Shown here: one piece after another, positions 1 to 10,820 of the stretch
How the letters are laid out: every line of letters starts with the position of its first letter
How positions within the stretch are numbered: position 1 is the first letter of the stretch
The notes under the pieces: generated by a model
The model's database searches: none
What the model saw: the letters and a program-made list of their open reading frames with translations, nothing else
Told to the model about the DNA's origin: nothing
From: Caballeronia zhejiangensis
GTDB lineage: Bacteria; Pseudomonadota; Gammaproteobacteria; Burkholderiales; Burkholderiaceae
Direction of reading: 5' to 3'
DNA: 64,000 nt
Assembly: GCF_000698575.1 (NCBI RefSeq)
Contig: NZ_JFHD01000006.1
Location: 124,001-188,000, forward strand
Translations under genes and position numbers: made by a program

Positions 1-766
1 CGCGCTGTTGATCCACAAATACATCAAGCTGCCCGACGCCAACGCGCTCGCCGACCAGTTCACCCAGAAGCACGGCGATACCGAGAAGAAGCGCGATTTG
101 CCGAGCTTCGGCATCACGTTGTTCACCATTCTGCTGCCAGTCATTCTGATGTTGATCGGGAGCTGGGCCGATCTGGTTTTCACGCCGAAAACGCTGCCGA
201 ACGATTTGCTGCGTTTCATCGGCCAGTCGGATATGGCGCTGTTGATCGCCGTGCTGGTCAGCTTCTGGACGTTCGGCGCGAAGCAGGGCTTCAACCGTGA
301 GCAGATTCAGAAGTTCTGCGGCGAGTGCCTAGCGCCGATCGCGGGCATTACGCTGATCGTCGGCGCTGGCGGCGGCTTCGGCCAGGTTCTGCGCGATAGC
401 GGCATTTCGCAGCAGATCGTCGCGACCGCGTCGTCGGCGAGCCTGTCGCCGCTGTTGCTTGGCTGGTTCGTCGCCGCGCTGATCCGTCTGGCGACAGGCT
501 CGGCCACGGTCGCGATGACCACCGCCTGCGGCATCGTTGCGCCGATCGCCGCCGCGGCGGGCGGTCACACGAGCCCGGAACTGCTGGTGCTCGCCACCGG
601 CTCCGGCTCGCTGATCTTCTCGCATGTGAACGACGGCGGCTTCTGGTTGATCAAAGAGTATTTCGGGATGACGGTCGGTCAGACGTTCAAGACGTGGTCG
701 TTGCTCGAAACGATCATCTCTCTGATGGGCCTGGGCTTGACCTTCGTGCTCGCGATGTTCGTGTAA
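1..766 (+). CDS. gntP: Gluconate:H+ symporter, GntP family (3' part, cut by window edge)
   Basis: C-terminal ~254 residues of a GntP-type inner-membrane permease. The frame is open to the left edge, so the true start lies outside the window. Several hydrophobic segments are visible, with a glycine-rich stretch (GAGGGFGQVLRDSGI) and a later loop LATGSATVAMTTACGIVAP, both typical of the family. Members import D-gluconate or related sugar acids with a proton. The stop is followed after 10 nt by a gluconokinase gene, so transport and phosphorylation of gluconate are probably co-transcribed. The exact substrate cannot be fixed from the sequence. Other GntP members carry D-serine or idonate, but the kinase neighbour favours gluconate. 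Confidence 0.9.
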   Translation, partial: ALLIHKYIKLPDANALADQFTQKHGDTEKKRDLPSFGITLFTILLPVILMLIGSWADLVFTPKTLPNDLLRFIGQSDMALLIAVLVSFWTFGAKQGFNREQIQKFCGECLAPIAGITLIVGAGGGFGQVLRDSGISQQIVATASSASLSPLLLGWFVAALIRLATGSATVAMTTACGIVAPIAAAAGGHTSPELLVLATGSGSLIFSHVNDGGFWLIKEYFGMTVGQTFKTWSLLETIISLMGLGLTFVLAMFV

Positions 767-776
767 GGAGACTTCG

Positions 777-1274
777 ATGATTTTGATCGCAATGGGCGTG
801 TCGGGTGCCGGCAAGTCCCTCATCGGCGAGATGCTGGCGGAGCGGCTGCACTGCACTTTCACCGACGGCGACGCGTTCCACAGCGCCGCGAACAAGGAGA
901 AGATGCACAAGGGCATCCCGCTGACCGACGAGGATCGCTGGCCGTGGCTCAAGACCATTCGTGCCGCGATCGAGGAAAAGCAACGTGCGGGCGAGACGGC
1001 GGTATTTACGTGCTCGTCGCTGAAACGCTCGTATCGCGACATCCTGCGCGACGGCGATCGCGACGTGTGCTTCATCTATCTGCACGGCACGATGGATGTG
1101 CTTCGCGAGCGTCTCGGTTCGCGCACCGGACACTTCTTCGATCCGTCGCTGTTGCAGAGCCAACTGGACACACTGGAAGAACCCGGCGAGGACGAGGCGA
1201 TTACGGAAAGCATCGAGCTCACGCCCGAGCAGATCGTCGACAACGTGCTCGAGAAGTTGAAGACGCGCAAATGA
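777..1274 (+). CDS. gntK: Gluconokinase
   Basis: 165-residue cytoplasmic kinase that converts gluconate to 6-phosphogluconate, feeding the Entner-Doudoroff or pentose-phosphate route. The P-loop GVSGAGKS lies at residues ~6-13. It is followed by the family hallmarks DGDAFHSAANKEKM and GIPLTDEDRWPWL, and by TCSSLKRSYRDILR in the middle. The length matches thermoresistant GntK proteins. The start is well supported: an AAGGAG box at 765-770 overlaps the permease stop and sits 6 nt before the ATG. The gene is the last of its unit and is followed by a strong hairpin terminator. Confidence 0.95.
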   Translation: MILIAMGVSGAGKSLIGEMLAERLHCTFTDGDAFHSAANKEKMHKGIPLTDEDRWPWLKTIRAAIEEKQRAGETAVFTCSSLKRSYRDILRDGDRDVCFIYLHGTMDVLRERLGSRTGHFFDPSLLQSQLDTLEEPGEDEAITESIELTPEQIVDNVLEKLKTRK

Positions 1275-1284
1275 CACGCCAATG

Positions 1285-1312
1285 AAAAAAGCCCCGGAAT
1301 TCCGGGGCTTTT
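1285..1312. terminator. Bidirectional rho-independent terminator between gntK and purB
   Basis: Perfect inverted repeat GCCCCGGAATTCCGGGGC (1291-1308) flanked by an A run on the left and a T run on the right. It can therefore end transcription from gntK (+) and from purB (-), whose stop codon lies 11 nt beyond it. Confidence 0.85.
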
Positions 1313-1322
1313 GCCTTTTTGC

Positions 1323-2756
<1,434 letters not shown>

Positions 2757-2787
2757 TTACCATCGGATGCGTCCCAATCTCCGAAGC

Positions 2788-3489
2788 TCACCCCGCCCGC
2801 AGTTCCTCGTCGAGTGCGCGGAGCTGCGCGGGCGTGCCGACGTTTTCCCATCGGCCTTCGTAGAGCTCGCCGCTCGCGCGCCCGGCCGCGATGGTTTCGC
2901 GATAGTACGGCGTGAGTGCGCGGCGCGTGCCGGGTGCGAGATCGTCGAACATGCGCGTGTCGTACAGACCGATGTTGCCGAACGTATAGCGCGGCTCGCC
3001 TTCCAGCGCGAGCGTGCCGTCGTTCAGCGCGAAGTCGCCCTTTGGATGGAACGGCGGATTCGGCACCATCACGAGATGCATGCCGGGCGAGGGCATCGAA
3101 GCGAGCGTCGAGGCGCGCTCGCGCAAGGTCGCGTAATCGAAGTCGCAAAAGACGTCGCCGCTTACCGCGATGAACACGTCATCGCCGATCAGATGACGCG
3201 CCCGTGCGATGCCGCCCGCCGTCTCCAGCGCTTCGGTCTCGGCCGAATAGCGCAGCTCGACGCCCCTTTGAGAACCGTCGCCGAGCGCGCTTTCGATCTG
3301 ATCGCCGAGCCACGCATGATTGATGACGATCGTTTCGACGCCCGCCGCCGCGAGACGCTCGATCTGCCACATGATCAAAGGCTTTCCGCCGACCGGCAGC
3401 AACGGCTTCGGACAGAGGTCGGTGAGCGGGCGCATGCGTTCGCCGCGTCCGGCGGCGAAGATCATCGCCGTTTTCAAAGCGTGCGTCAT
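2788..3489 (-). CDS. murU: N-acetylmuramate-1-phosphate uridylyltransferase
   Basis: 233-residue sugar nucleotidyltransferase. The N-terminal MIFAAGRGERMRPLTD with downstream KPLLPVGGKPLI is the nucleotide-binding signature of the family. Known MurU enzymes make UDP-MurNAc from MurNAc-1-P in the peptidoglycan-recycling bypass that avoids de novo UDP-MurNAc synthesis. The assignment to MurU rather than another NDP-sugar pyrophosphorylase rests on the neighbour: it starts 6 nt after the stop of an AmgK-type sugar kinase in the same direction, the pairing known from Pseudomonas and other proteobacteria. Length fits (MurU is ~223-240 residues). Confidence 0.87.
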   Translation of the reverse strand: MTHALKTAMIFAAGRGERMRPLTDLCPKPLLPVGGKPLIMWQIERLAAAGVETIVINHAWLGDQIESALGDGSQRGVELRYSAETEALETAGGIARARHLIGDDVFIAVSGDVFCDFDYATLRERASTLASMPSPGMHLVMVPNPPFHPKGDFALNDGTLALEGEPRYTFGNIGLYDTRMFDDLAPGTRRALTPYYRETIAAGRASGELYEGRWENVGTPAQLRALDEELRAG

Positions 3490-3495
3490 CGTGCA

Positions 3496-4521
3496 TTAAA
3501 AGGTGTAGCCGACATCGACCGCGCGCCCTTCCAGCGAATCGAGCAGACGCGCGAACGGCCACAGCGGCGCGTAGCGTTCCGCGACCTTGCGCGCATAACC
3601 GATGAAGCGCGGCAGATCGGCGAGATAGCGCGGCTTGCCGTCGCGATAGTGAATCCGCGCGAAGAGGCCGAGCACCTTGATGTGGCGCTGCAGGCCCATC
3701 CATTCGAGCTGGCGATAGAACTCGCCGAAATCCTCATCGACGGGAAGTCCGGCCTTTTTTGCGCGCCCCCAGTAATACGCGACGCAGTCGAGCTGAAACT
3801 CTTCTTCCCAGCTGATGAACGCGTCGCGCATGAGCGAGGCCATGTCGTACGTGATCGGGCCGTACACCGCGTCCTGAAAGTCCAGCACGCCCGGATTCGG
3901 CTCGCACACCATCAGATTGCGCGGCATGAAGTCACGCAGCATGAAAGTCTGCGGCTGCGCGAGCGCGCTTTGCACCAGCAGCGTGAACGTGGCGTTGAGC
4001 GTCTTGCGTTCGTCGGCGGTGACTTCACGGTCCAGATGGCGTCCGATGAACCACTCGGGCATCAGCTCCATCTCGCGGCGCAGGAACGCCTCGTCGAACG
4101 GCGGCAGCACGCCTTCGCGCGCGGTTTGCTGAAAGCGGATCAGCGTGTCGATCGCGGCGCGCATCATCGGCCGCGCGTTCTTTTCGTCGAGCACCGACAT
4201 GTAAGTCGTCGTGCCGAGATCGGTGAGCAGCATGAAACCGGCGTCGAAATCCGTTTCCAAAACTTTCGGCACATGCACGTTCGCGGCCTCGAGAAGCCCG
4301 GCGACCTGCACGAATTCGCGGCATTTTTCCGGCGGCGGCGCATCGACGGCGATGAGCGTTTTGCCGAACGCCGAATCGCTCTCGAGCCTGAAATAGCGGC
4401 GAAAGCTGGCATCGGCGGAGGCGGGAGCGAGGCTCGCGACGTTCAGCCGGTAGGGTCCGGCGACGTTTTCGAGCCACGAGCGAAGCTGGTTCAGGCGGGC
4501 GTCGGAAGGAATGTGCGTCAT
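3496..4521 (-). CDS. amgK: Anomeric MurNAc/GlcNAc kinase AmgK (aminoglycoside-phosphotransferase fold)
   Basis: 341-residue kinase of the aminoglycoside phosphotransferase fold. AmgK phosphorylates MurNAc on the anomeric carbon, supplying MurU just downstream. Visible motifs are the catalytic loop LRDFMPRNLM (Asp and Asn kept) and the metal-binding VLDFQDAVYGPITYDMASL. The residue before RD is Leu rather than the His usual in this fold. The ATG at 4521 (MTHIPSDARLNQL) was chosen. The frame stays open to 4758, but that extension would cross the divergent lptD start and reads as low-quality Arg/Gly-rich sequence. It is divergent from lptD, with 227 nt between starts. Confidence 0.87.
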   Translation of the reverse strand: MTHIPSDARLNQLRSWLENVAGPYRLNVASLAPASADASFRRYFRLESDSAFGKTLIAVDAPPPEKCREFVQVAGLLEAANVHVPKVLETDFDAGFMLLTDLGTTTYMSVLDEKNARPMMRAAIDTLIRFQQTAREGVLPPFDEAFLRREMELMPEWFIGRHLDREVTADERKTLNATFTLLVQSALAQPQTFMLRDFMPRNLMVCEPNPGVLDFQDAVYGPITYDMASLMRDAFISWEEEFQLDCVAYYWGRAKKAGLPVDEDFGEFYRQLEWMGLQRHIKVLGLFARIHYRDGKPRYLADLPRFIGYARKVAERYAPLWPFARLLDSLEGRAVDVGYTF

Positions 4522-4548
4522 AAATTCGAGGGGCCAAACATCTTGCCA

Positions 4549-4554
4549 TATAAT
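4549..4554 (+). promoter_or_regulatory. Candidate -10 element of lptD
   Basis: A perfect TATAAT lies in the amgK/lptD divergent spacer, about 190 nt before lptD. A weak TTCGAG could serve as -35 with an 18-nt gap. The remaining leader to 4748 holds no gene. The -10 is clear but the -35 is poor, so an alternative sigma factor or activator is possible. Confidence 0.4.
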
Positions 4555-4748
4555 ACCCCACGACTTTTTTAAGCGATCCGTTTCACGCCTGGCACCAGGC
4601 TCCCGACGACTGTGAGCGTCACCGTTCGATCGAGTGTCGTCCCCGCTTAGCAACGGACCGTCAAGTTCGTGACTGCGGAAAGGCGCGGCCGCCTGCCCGG
4701 CGGCATCGGGCGCGTGGGACGCGAACGGGATCGAACCGCCACCCATAC

Positions 4749-7139
4749 ATGCCGCCACGACAGTTTCCCGTATCGAAAATCAAAGGCGACGACAAGCCAC
4801 GCAGGCGGCGGCTCGTCGCTGCGCTTCTATCCGTTCCAGGCTTGATGCCCGCTCTTGCCCACGCGCAGCTCGTGGGCGACGCCGCCTATCCGCAGCCGCT
4901 CGACGGCCCGGGCAGCCTGCGCCTCGCGCCGGAGCTCCAGGAACGCCCGCTGCAAAACGGCCAGCAGCCCTCGACCTTCCTCCTCAGTGACAAGGCGACG
5001 GGCACGACCGACGAAGACATGGCGGCGAAGGGCTCGGCGGAGATCCGGCGCACGGTCACGGTCATCAAGGGCGACGCGCTCCACTACGACCAGGACACCG
5101 ACATGGCCGATGCTTTCGGCAATGTCAGGCTGATCAACAACGGCGTGTCGTTCGTCGGTCCCGAAGCGCATCTGAAGGTGGAAGCGAATGAAGGGTTCAT
5201 GACGAACCCGAAGTACCGTTTCAACCTCACGGGTGGCTCCGGCAGCGCCGCCCGCGCCGACATGATCGACAACGAGCGGGCGCGCATCGACCACGGCACG
5301 TATACGGCCTGCCAGTGCGAGTCCGATCCGGCGTGGTACATCAAGGGCACGTCGTTCGATTTCGACACCGGCGCTGAAGAGGGCATCGCGCACAATGGCG
5401 TGCTGTTCTTCCAGGGCGTGCCGGTTTTCGGCAGCCCGTGGCTGTCGTTTCCGCTGACCGGCGACCGTCGCAGCGGCCTTCTGCCGCCGACCTTCACGCT
5501 CAGTTCGACGACCGGCTTCGAACTGACGGTCCCGTACTATTTCAATATCGCGCCCAATCGCGATCTGACCGTCACGCCGCGCATCATGACGAAGCGCGGC
5601 GTGTTGGGCGAGGCGACGTATCGCTACCTGTCGCCCACGTACTCAGGCTCGCTCGACGTCAACTACCTGCCCGACGATCGCGTGACGCACTCGAACCGCT
5701 ATGCGATCTTCTGGCAGCACCGTCAGAACTTCGGTAGCGGCTTCGGCGGTTACATCAATTACAACAAGGTTTCGGACGATCAATATCCGGAAGACCTGGG
5801 CAACGCTTCGAATCAGTTCCTGAACGGCACGCAACTGCTGTATCAGCAGGAAGCGGGGCTCACGTACAACAACGGCCCGTGGTCGGTGCTCGCGCGCGAA
5901 CAGCGCTGGCAGACGCTGCAACCCTCGACGCCGCCGTACGCCCGCGAGCCGCAGGTCAACGTTCAGTACAACAAGTACAACGTCGGGGGCTTCGATTACG
6001 GCGCGGAACTGGACACCACGCGCTTCACGATCACGACCGAGGGCGCCACCGACGGCAACCGGCTGTACTTCAATCCGTACCTGAGCTACGGGGTCAATGC
6101 GCCCGGCTATTTCGTCACGCCGAAAGTGCAATGGCACTTCGCGTCGTACGATCTGAGCCATATCGCGACCACGCAGGTCGCGGGTTCGTCGCCACCGGTC
6201 GCGGGACAGCCCAAGAGTTTTACCGAGTCAATCCCGACGCTCAGCTTCGACACAGGCCTCGTGTTCGATCGCTCTGTGCGGCTTTTCGGGCAGGACTACA
6301 TCCAGACACTGGAGCCACGGCTCTACTACGTCTACACGCCGTATCACAACCAGGACTTTGCGCCGATTTTCGATACCGCCGAAGCCGACTTCGGTCTCGC
6401 GGAGATCTACACGCCGAACACGTTCGTCGGCAACGACCGGATCGCGGACGCAAATCGGCTGACGGCCGGCCTGACCACGCGCTTCATCAACCCGGCGACG
6501 GGCGACGAGCGTGCGCGTTTCGTCATCGCGCAGCAGTATTATTTCCAGAGCCAGCGCGTCACGATCTCGCCGGATCAGCCGCCGGGGCAGGCAAAGCACT
6601 CCGACCTGATCGCCGGCGCGGCCATCAAGCTGGGCGCTGGTTTCGCTTCGGAAACTGCGTTCCAATATAATGTGGACAACAACCAGCTCGTGCGCTCGAG
6701 CATCGGTTTTGCGTTCAGTCCCGGCGCGCGCAAGGTGATCAACGTCGGCTATCGCTACACGCGTTCGAACCAGACAACGCTGGTGAACGAGCCGATCAAC
6801 CAGATCCTGGTCTCGGGCGAATGGCCGCTCACGAACCGTCTCTATGCCGTCGGCCGCGTGAACTATGATCTCGCGAGCCATCGTCTCGTCGACGGGCTTC
6901 TGGGCTTCCAGTACGATGCCGACTGCTGGGCGTTCGGCTTCGGCATGCAGCGGTACGCCAACGGCGTGAACACGCTGGGCCAGCCGTCCTCGGGCACGCG
7001 CGTGCTCGCGCAGTTGACGTTCAAGGGCTTGTCGAACGTCGACAACGGGCTCGTCAGCGCGTTCCGCGCGAGCGTTCAGGGTTATCAGCCTCCGCCGGCG
7101 GCGCCGCCGCCGCTCTCCCGGTACAGCGATTACGAGTGA
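4749..7139 (+). CDS. lptD: LPS-assembly outer-membrane protein LptD
   Basis: 796-residue outer-membrane beta-barrel that inserts lipopolysaccharide into the outer leaflet together with LptE. A basic N-terminus and hydrophobic core end at ALAHA/QL, so signal cleavage is expected near residue 39. The LptA-like jellyroll domain follows (~residues 90-200, including [21 protein letters not shown]), then the barrel, rich in alternating aromatic strands. Cysteines are visible at residues ~188 and ~190 (ACQC) and ~726 (DADCWAF), a usable set for the disulfides the family needs. The gene begins a unit with surA, pdxA and rsmA, an arrangement also known from E. coli. The Shine-Dalgarno is weak. Confidence 0.96.
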   Translation: MPPRQFPVSKIKGDDKPRRRRLVAALLSVPGLMPALAHAQLVGDAAYPQPLDGPGSLRLAPELQERPLQNGQQPSTFLLSDKATGTTDEDMAAKGSAEIRRTVTVIKGDALHYDQDTDMADAFGNVRLINNGVSFVGPEAHLKVEANEGFMTNPKYRFNLTGGSGSAARADMIDNERARIDHGTYTACQCESDPAWYIKGTSFDFDTGAEEGIAHNGVLFFQGVPVFGSPWLSFPLTGDRRSGLLPPTFTLSSTTGFELTVPYYFNIAPNRDLTVTPRIMTKRGVLGEATYRYLSPTYSGSLDVNYLPDDRVTHSNRYAIFWQHRQNFGSGFGGYINYNKVSDDQYPEDLGNASNQFLNGTQLLYQQEAGLTYNNGPWSVLAREQRWQTLQPSTPPYAREPQVNVQYNKYNVGGFDYGAELDTTRFTITTEGATDGNRLYFNPYLSYGVNAPGYFVTPKVQWHFASYDLSHIATTQVAGSSPPVAGQPKSFTESIPTLSFDTGLVFDRSVRLFGQDYIQTLEPRLYYVYTPYHNQDFAPIFDTAEADFGLAEIYTPNTFVGNDRIADANRLTAGLTTRFINPATGDERARFVIAQQYYFQSQRVTISPDQPPGQAKHSDLIAGAAIKLGAGFASETAFQYNVDNNQLVRSSIGFAFSPGARKVINVGYRYTRSNQTTLVNEPINQILVSGEWPLTNRLYAVGRVNYDLASHRLVDGLLGFQYDADCWAFGFGMQRYANGVNTLGQPSSGTRVLAQLTFKGLSNVDNGLVSAFRASVQGYQPPPAAPPPLSRYSDYE

Positions 7140-7256
7140 GGCCGGATCGGGCTCGCGGCGTCCACGGACGTGCAGCGAAGAGCGCGTCGGCGGCCGCGCA
7201 GGGCAGGACACACAAGCAGGACACGAACGGTGAAGTCCGTATTTGATGGAGTATCT

Positions 7257-8615
7257 GTGGCAAACGTGAATATGTTTCGATCGACGGCAATCGCAGCGGG
7301 CGTGCTCGTCGGCGCGCTGATCCTGAGTTCGCCGGCCGGTGCGCAGGCGTTGTCGAATCGCAATGTGCAGGTCGCGGATTCCGTCGTCGCGGTGGTGAAC
7401 GACGGCGTCATTACGCAGCGCGAGCTGGAAGAGCGCACCGCCCTCATCGTCAAGCGTCTCCAGCAGCAAAACGCGCCGGTGCCGCCTGCCGATCAGATGC
7501 AGCGGCAAGTGCTCGATCAGATGGTGATCGAGCGCATTCAGCTCCAGAAGGCGAAGGAAGACGGCATTGTCATCGACGACGCCACCGTGAACCGCACGCT
7601 CGCGCGTCTCGCGCAGCAAAACCAGATGACGCTCGACGTCTACCGCTCGCGCATCGAGGCGCAGGGCGTGCCCTGGTCCACGTTCATGCGCGACGCGCGC
7701 ACGGAGCTCACGCTCTCAAAGCTGCGCGAAAAGGAAGTGGATAGCAAGATCACCGTGTCCGACGGCGAAGTGGCGAACTACATCGCCAGCCAGCGCGGTC
7801 CGGGCGCGCGCAACGCGAGCGATCTGCGTTTGCAGCACATCATGTTCAAGCTGCCGTCGGACGCGCCGGAAAGCGAAGTCGCGAAGGTTCAGGCGCAGGC
7901 CGAAGCCGTGCTCAAGCAGGCGCAAGCCGGCGACGATTTCGCCAAGCTCGCAAAGCAGAATTCGCAGGACACGGACGCCGGCAAGGGCGGCGATCTCGGT
8001 TTTCGCGCGCCCGGCTCGCTGCCGGCGGGCATCGTGACCGCAGTGTCGACGCTGCGTCCGGGCCAGGTCGTGCCGACGCTGCTGCGCACCGACGGCGGCT
8101 TCGAAATCATCAAGCTGGTGGATCGCCGCGCGAGCCAGGGCACCGCCGGCGATGCGCCGAAACTCGTGCAGACGCACGTGCGCCACATCCTGCTGCGCGT
8201 GTCGGACGGTATGTCGGAACAGGCCGCGCGCCAGCGGCTGCTCGACATCAAGCAGCAGGTCGCGAACGGCGGCGATTTCGCCAACTTCGCGCGTACGTAT
8301 TCGCAGGACGGTTCGGCGTCGCAAGGCGGCGATCTTGGCTGGATCAGCCCGGGCGAGACCGTGCCGGAATTCGAGCGCGCGATGAACAACCTGCAGGACG
8401 GCGCGGTCAGCGATCCGGTGCGCAGCGAGTACGGCTATCACCTGATTCAGGTGCTCGCTCGCCGGGATGCGGAAGGATCGGCGTCGCAGCAACTCGACAT
8501 CGCGCGTCAGGCGATCGGCCAGCGCAAGGCCGAGCAGGCGTATTCCGACTGGCTGCGCGAACTGCGCGACACCGCGTACGTGCAGTACAAGGGCGTCGCT
8601 GCCCAAGCGCAGTAA
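7257..8615 (+). CDS. surA: Periplasmic chaperone / peptidyl-prolyl isomerase SurA
   Basis: Periplasmic chaperone that escorts unfolded outer-membrane proteins, including LptD encoded just upstream, to the BAM complex. The order is signal peptide (ending SSPAGAQA), N-terminal chaperone region ([19 protein letters not shown]), then two parvulin domains beginning near LQHIMFKL and [11 protein letters not shown], then a C-terminal helix. Start choice is uncertain. GTG at 7257 has a GGAG box 5 nt upstream and gives a compact signal peptide (~452 residues). A GTG at 7230 preceded by AGGA is possible and adds nine residues. The frame is open further to 7170. Confidence 0.94.
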   Translation: MANVNMFRSTAIAAGVLVGALILSSPAGAQALSNRNVQVADSVVAVVNDGVITQRELEERTALIVKRLQQQNAPVPPADQMQRQVLDQMVIERIQLQKAKEDGIVIDDATVNRTLARLAQQNQMTLDVYRSRIEAQGVPWSTFMRDARTELTLSKLREKEVDSKITVSDGEVANYIASQRGPGARNASDLRLQHIMFKLPSDAPESEVAKVQAQAEAVLKQAQAGDDFAKLAKQNSQDTDAGKGGDLGFRAPGSLPAGIVTAVSTLRPGQVVPTLLRTDGGFEIIKLVDRRASQGTAGDAPKLVQTHVRHILLRVSDGMSEQAARQRLLDIKQQVANGGDFANFARTYSQDGSASQGGDLGWISPGETVPEFERAMNNLQDGAVSDPVRSEYGYHLIQVLARRDAEGSASQQLDIARQAIGQRKAEQAYSDWLRELRDTAYVQYKGVAAQAQ

Positions 8616-8619
8616 CAGC

Positions 8620-9591
8620 ATGAATGCCGATGCCCGACCGCTCGCCATCGCCATTACGACCGGCGAGCCAGCCGGCGTCGGCCCGGAACTGACGGCGGCG
8701 GCGCTAAGAGAGGCGCGCGAGCGCTGGCCATCGGCGCGCTTCACGGTGCTCGGCGATCGCGATCTGCTCACGTCCCGCGCGGGCGGCGCATGGCCCGACT
8801 CGGTCGACATCGAACACCACGCGCTCGCCGTTCCCGCCGAAGCGGGCAAACTGAATGCGGCGAACGGGCGCTACGTGCTCGGTCTGCTCGATGCCGCCAT
8901 CGACGGCGCGGTCTCCGGCCGCTTCGACGCCATCGTCACCGCGCCGCTGCAAAAGAGCACCATCAACGATGCCGGCGTGCCCTTCACCGGCCACACCGAA
9001 TACCTCGCCGAGCGCACGCATACGCCGCGCGTCGTGATGATGCTCGCGGGTTCCAGCGAACGTCCGTTGCGCGTCGCGCTCGCGACCACGCATCTGCCGC
9101 TGAAGGACGTGTCGGCGGCGCTCAGCATCGACGGTCTCGTCGAAACGCTAACCATCATCGATCACGATCTGCGCGCGCATTTCGGCTTGCCCGCGCCGCT
9201 CATCCTCGTCACCGGGCTCAATCCGCACGCGGGCGAAAACGGCTATCTGGGCCGCGAGGAAATCGACGTCATCACGCCTGCGCTCGAACGCGCCCGCGCG
9301 CTCGGCATCGATGCGCCCGGTCCGTATCCCGCCGATACGCTGTTCCAGCCGCGCTATCTGAAAGACGCCGATTGCGTGCTCGCGATGTTCCACGACCAGG
9401 GCTTGCCGGTGCTGAAGTACGCGACCTTCGGCGAAGGCATCAACGTGACGCTCGGCTTGCCGATCATCCGCACGTCGGTGGATCACGGCACCGCGCTCGA
9501 TCTCGCCGGCACGGGCCGCGCCGATCCGGGCAGCATGATCGCCGCCATCGATGCCGCCGTTACGATGGCGCGCCACAAGCGCAGCGCCTGA
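8620..9591 (+). CDS. pdxA: 4-hydroxythreonine-4-phosphate dehydrogenase
   Basis: 323-residue NAD-dependent enzyme of pyridoxal-5-phosphate synthesis. It oxidises 4-phosphohydroxy-threonine in the DXP-dependent route. Family blocks are visible: [13 protein letters not shown] at the N-terminus, [11 protein letters not shown] and the C-terminal [11 protein letters not shown] with [11 protein letters not shown], carrying the metal-binding histidines. The ATG at 8620 lies 4 nt after the surA stop. The longer open frame starting at 8467 overlaps surA and has no family sequence. A second B6 gene, pdxH, occurs later in the window near 41 kb. Confidence 0.97.
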   Translation: MNADARPLAIAITTGEPAGVGPELTAAALREARERWPSARFTVLGDRDLLTSRAGGAWPDSVDIEHHALAVPAEAGKLNAANGRYVLGLLDAAIDGAVSGRFDAIVTAPLQKSTINDAGVPFTGHTEYLAERTHTPRVVMMLAGSSERPLRVALATTHLPLKDVSAALSIDGLVETLTIIDHDLRAHFGLPAPLILVTGLNPHAGENGYLGREEIDVITPALERARALGIDAPGPYPADTLFQPRYLKDADCVLAMFHDQGLPVLKYATFGEGINVTLGLPIIRTSVDHGTALDLAGTGRADPGSMIAAIDAAVTMARHKRSA

Positions 9592-9618
9592 ACTCGCGCG
9601 CAATCAATTCGAATCAGT

Positions 9619-10434
9619 ATGTCGACCAAACACCAAGGCCATTTCGCGCGCAAGCGCTTCGGGCAAAACTTTCTCGTCGATCAGGGCGTGATCGATTCCA
9701 TCGTCGATGTGATCGCGCCGAAGCGCGGCGAGCGCATGGTCGAAATCGGGCCGGGCCTCGCGGCGCTCACCGAGCCTCTGATCGAGCGGCTTGCCACGCC
9801 CGAGTCGCCGCTGCACGCCGTCGAACTGGATCGCGATCTGATCGGCCGTCTGGAAAAGCGTTTCGGCGACAGGCTCGTCGTGCATTCCGCCGATGCGCTC
9901 GACTTCGATTTCGCTTCGCTCGCGCTCGAAAGTGAGAAGCCGACGCTGCGCATCGTCGGCAATCTGCCGTACAACATTTCGAGTCCGCTGCTGTTCCATT
10001 TGACGACGTTCGCGCACAAGGTCATCGACCAGCATTTCATGCTGCAGGACGAGGTGGTCGAACGCATGATCGCCGAACCCGCGAGCAAGGACTACGGGCG
10101 TCTTTCGGTGATGCTGCAATACCGCTACGTGATGGACAAGCTGATCGACGTGCCGCCCGAATCGTTCAATCCGCCGCCGAAGGTGAATTCCGCGATCGTG
10201 CGGATGATTCCGCTCGCGCCGCACGAGTTGCCCGAAGTCGACGAAACCGTGCTGAGCGACGTCGTCAAAGCCGCGTTCGCGCAGCGCCGCAAGGTATTGC
10301 GCAACAACCTGAGCGCGTACCGCGACGCGATCGATTTCGACGCGCTCGGCTTCGATCTCACGCGCCGCGCCGAGGAAGTGCCGGTCGCGGAATTCGTCGC
10401 GCTGGCACAAGCCGTTCAGCGCTCGAAGGGCTAA
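9619..10434 (+). CDS. rsmA: 16S rRNA (A1518/A1519-N6)-dimethyltransferase RsmA (KsgA)
   Basis: 271-residue SAM-dependent methyltransferase that dimethylates two adjacent adenosines in helix 45 of 16S rRNA during late 30S maturation. Motifs are [13 protein letters not shown] (N-terminal), [11 protein letters not shown] (SAM-binding motif I) and [11 protein letters not shown] (motif IV, the target-adenine pocket). It is the last gene of the lptD-surA-pdxA-rsmA series. Its TAA overlaps the stop codon of a small gene on the opposite strand, so no terminator hairpin fits between them. Confidence 0.97.
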   Translation: MSTKHQGHFARKRFGQNFLVDQGVIDSIVDVIAPKRGERMVEIGPGLAALTEPLIERLATPESPLHAVELDRDLIGRLEKRFGDRLVVHSADALDFDFASLALESEKPTLRIVGNLPYNISSPLLFHLTTFAHKVIDQHFMLQDEVVERMIAEPASKDYGRLSVMLQYRYVMDKLIDVPPESFNPPPKVNSAIVRMIPLAPHELPEVDETVLSDVVKAAFAQRRKVLRNNLSAYRDAIDFDALGFDLTRRAEEVPVAEFVALAQAVQRSKG

Positions 10435-10670
10435 ACACGGCCCGCATCCGACAGCAGTTTCATCAGCCGTTCCAGCCGCACGCGCTGCTCGTGAAGCAGG
10501 CCACGCGTTGCGCTCACCTGCTGCACGCGAGTACGCCAATAGGTCTGGCCGAACAGCGAATTCGCGCTTTCCGCCGACAGCACGCGTTCCAGATGCCCGA
10601 TTGCGGCATCGACGTTTCCCGGCGTGTAAGGGCTCGTGATCGTGGCGTCTCGTTCGAGTGTTGCGTTCAT
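10431..10670 (-). CDS. Small unknown protein, convergent with rsmA
   Basis: 79-residue soluble protein that I do not recognise. The start at 10670 ([11 protein letters not shown]) is supported by an AAGGAC box 7 nt upstream. The frame extends to 10730, but that part lacks a ribosome site. The second half ([25 protein letters not shown]) is predicted to be a single charged amphipathic helix. There are no cysteines, signal peptide or membrane segment. The stop overlaps the rsmA stop by three bases in convergent orientation. Real-gene status rests on the ribosome site and plausible composition only. Confidence 0.6.
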   Translation of the reverse strand: MNATLERDATITSPYTPGNVDAAIGHLERVLSAESANSLFGQTYWRTRVQQVSATRGLLHEQRVRLERLMKLLSDAGRV

Positions 10671-10820
10671 CGTCTGGTCCTTGTTTCGCGTTGAATCCGG
10701 ACGAGTGATTCTGCGAGCGGGGCGGGACATATCGCGTCCCGAAGACGCATCGTCGATCGGGACACGATGTGTCTTGACCGGCTGCTATGATCGTCGGTCC
10801 CATTGAAAGGAGCGAGCGCC

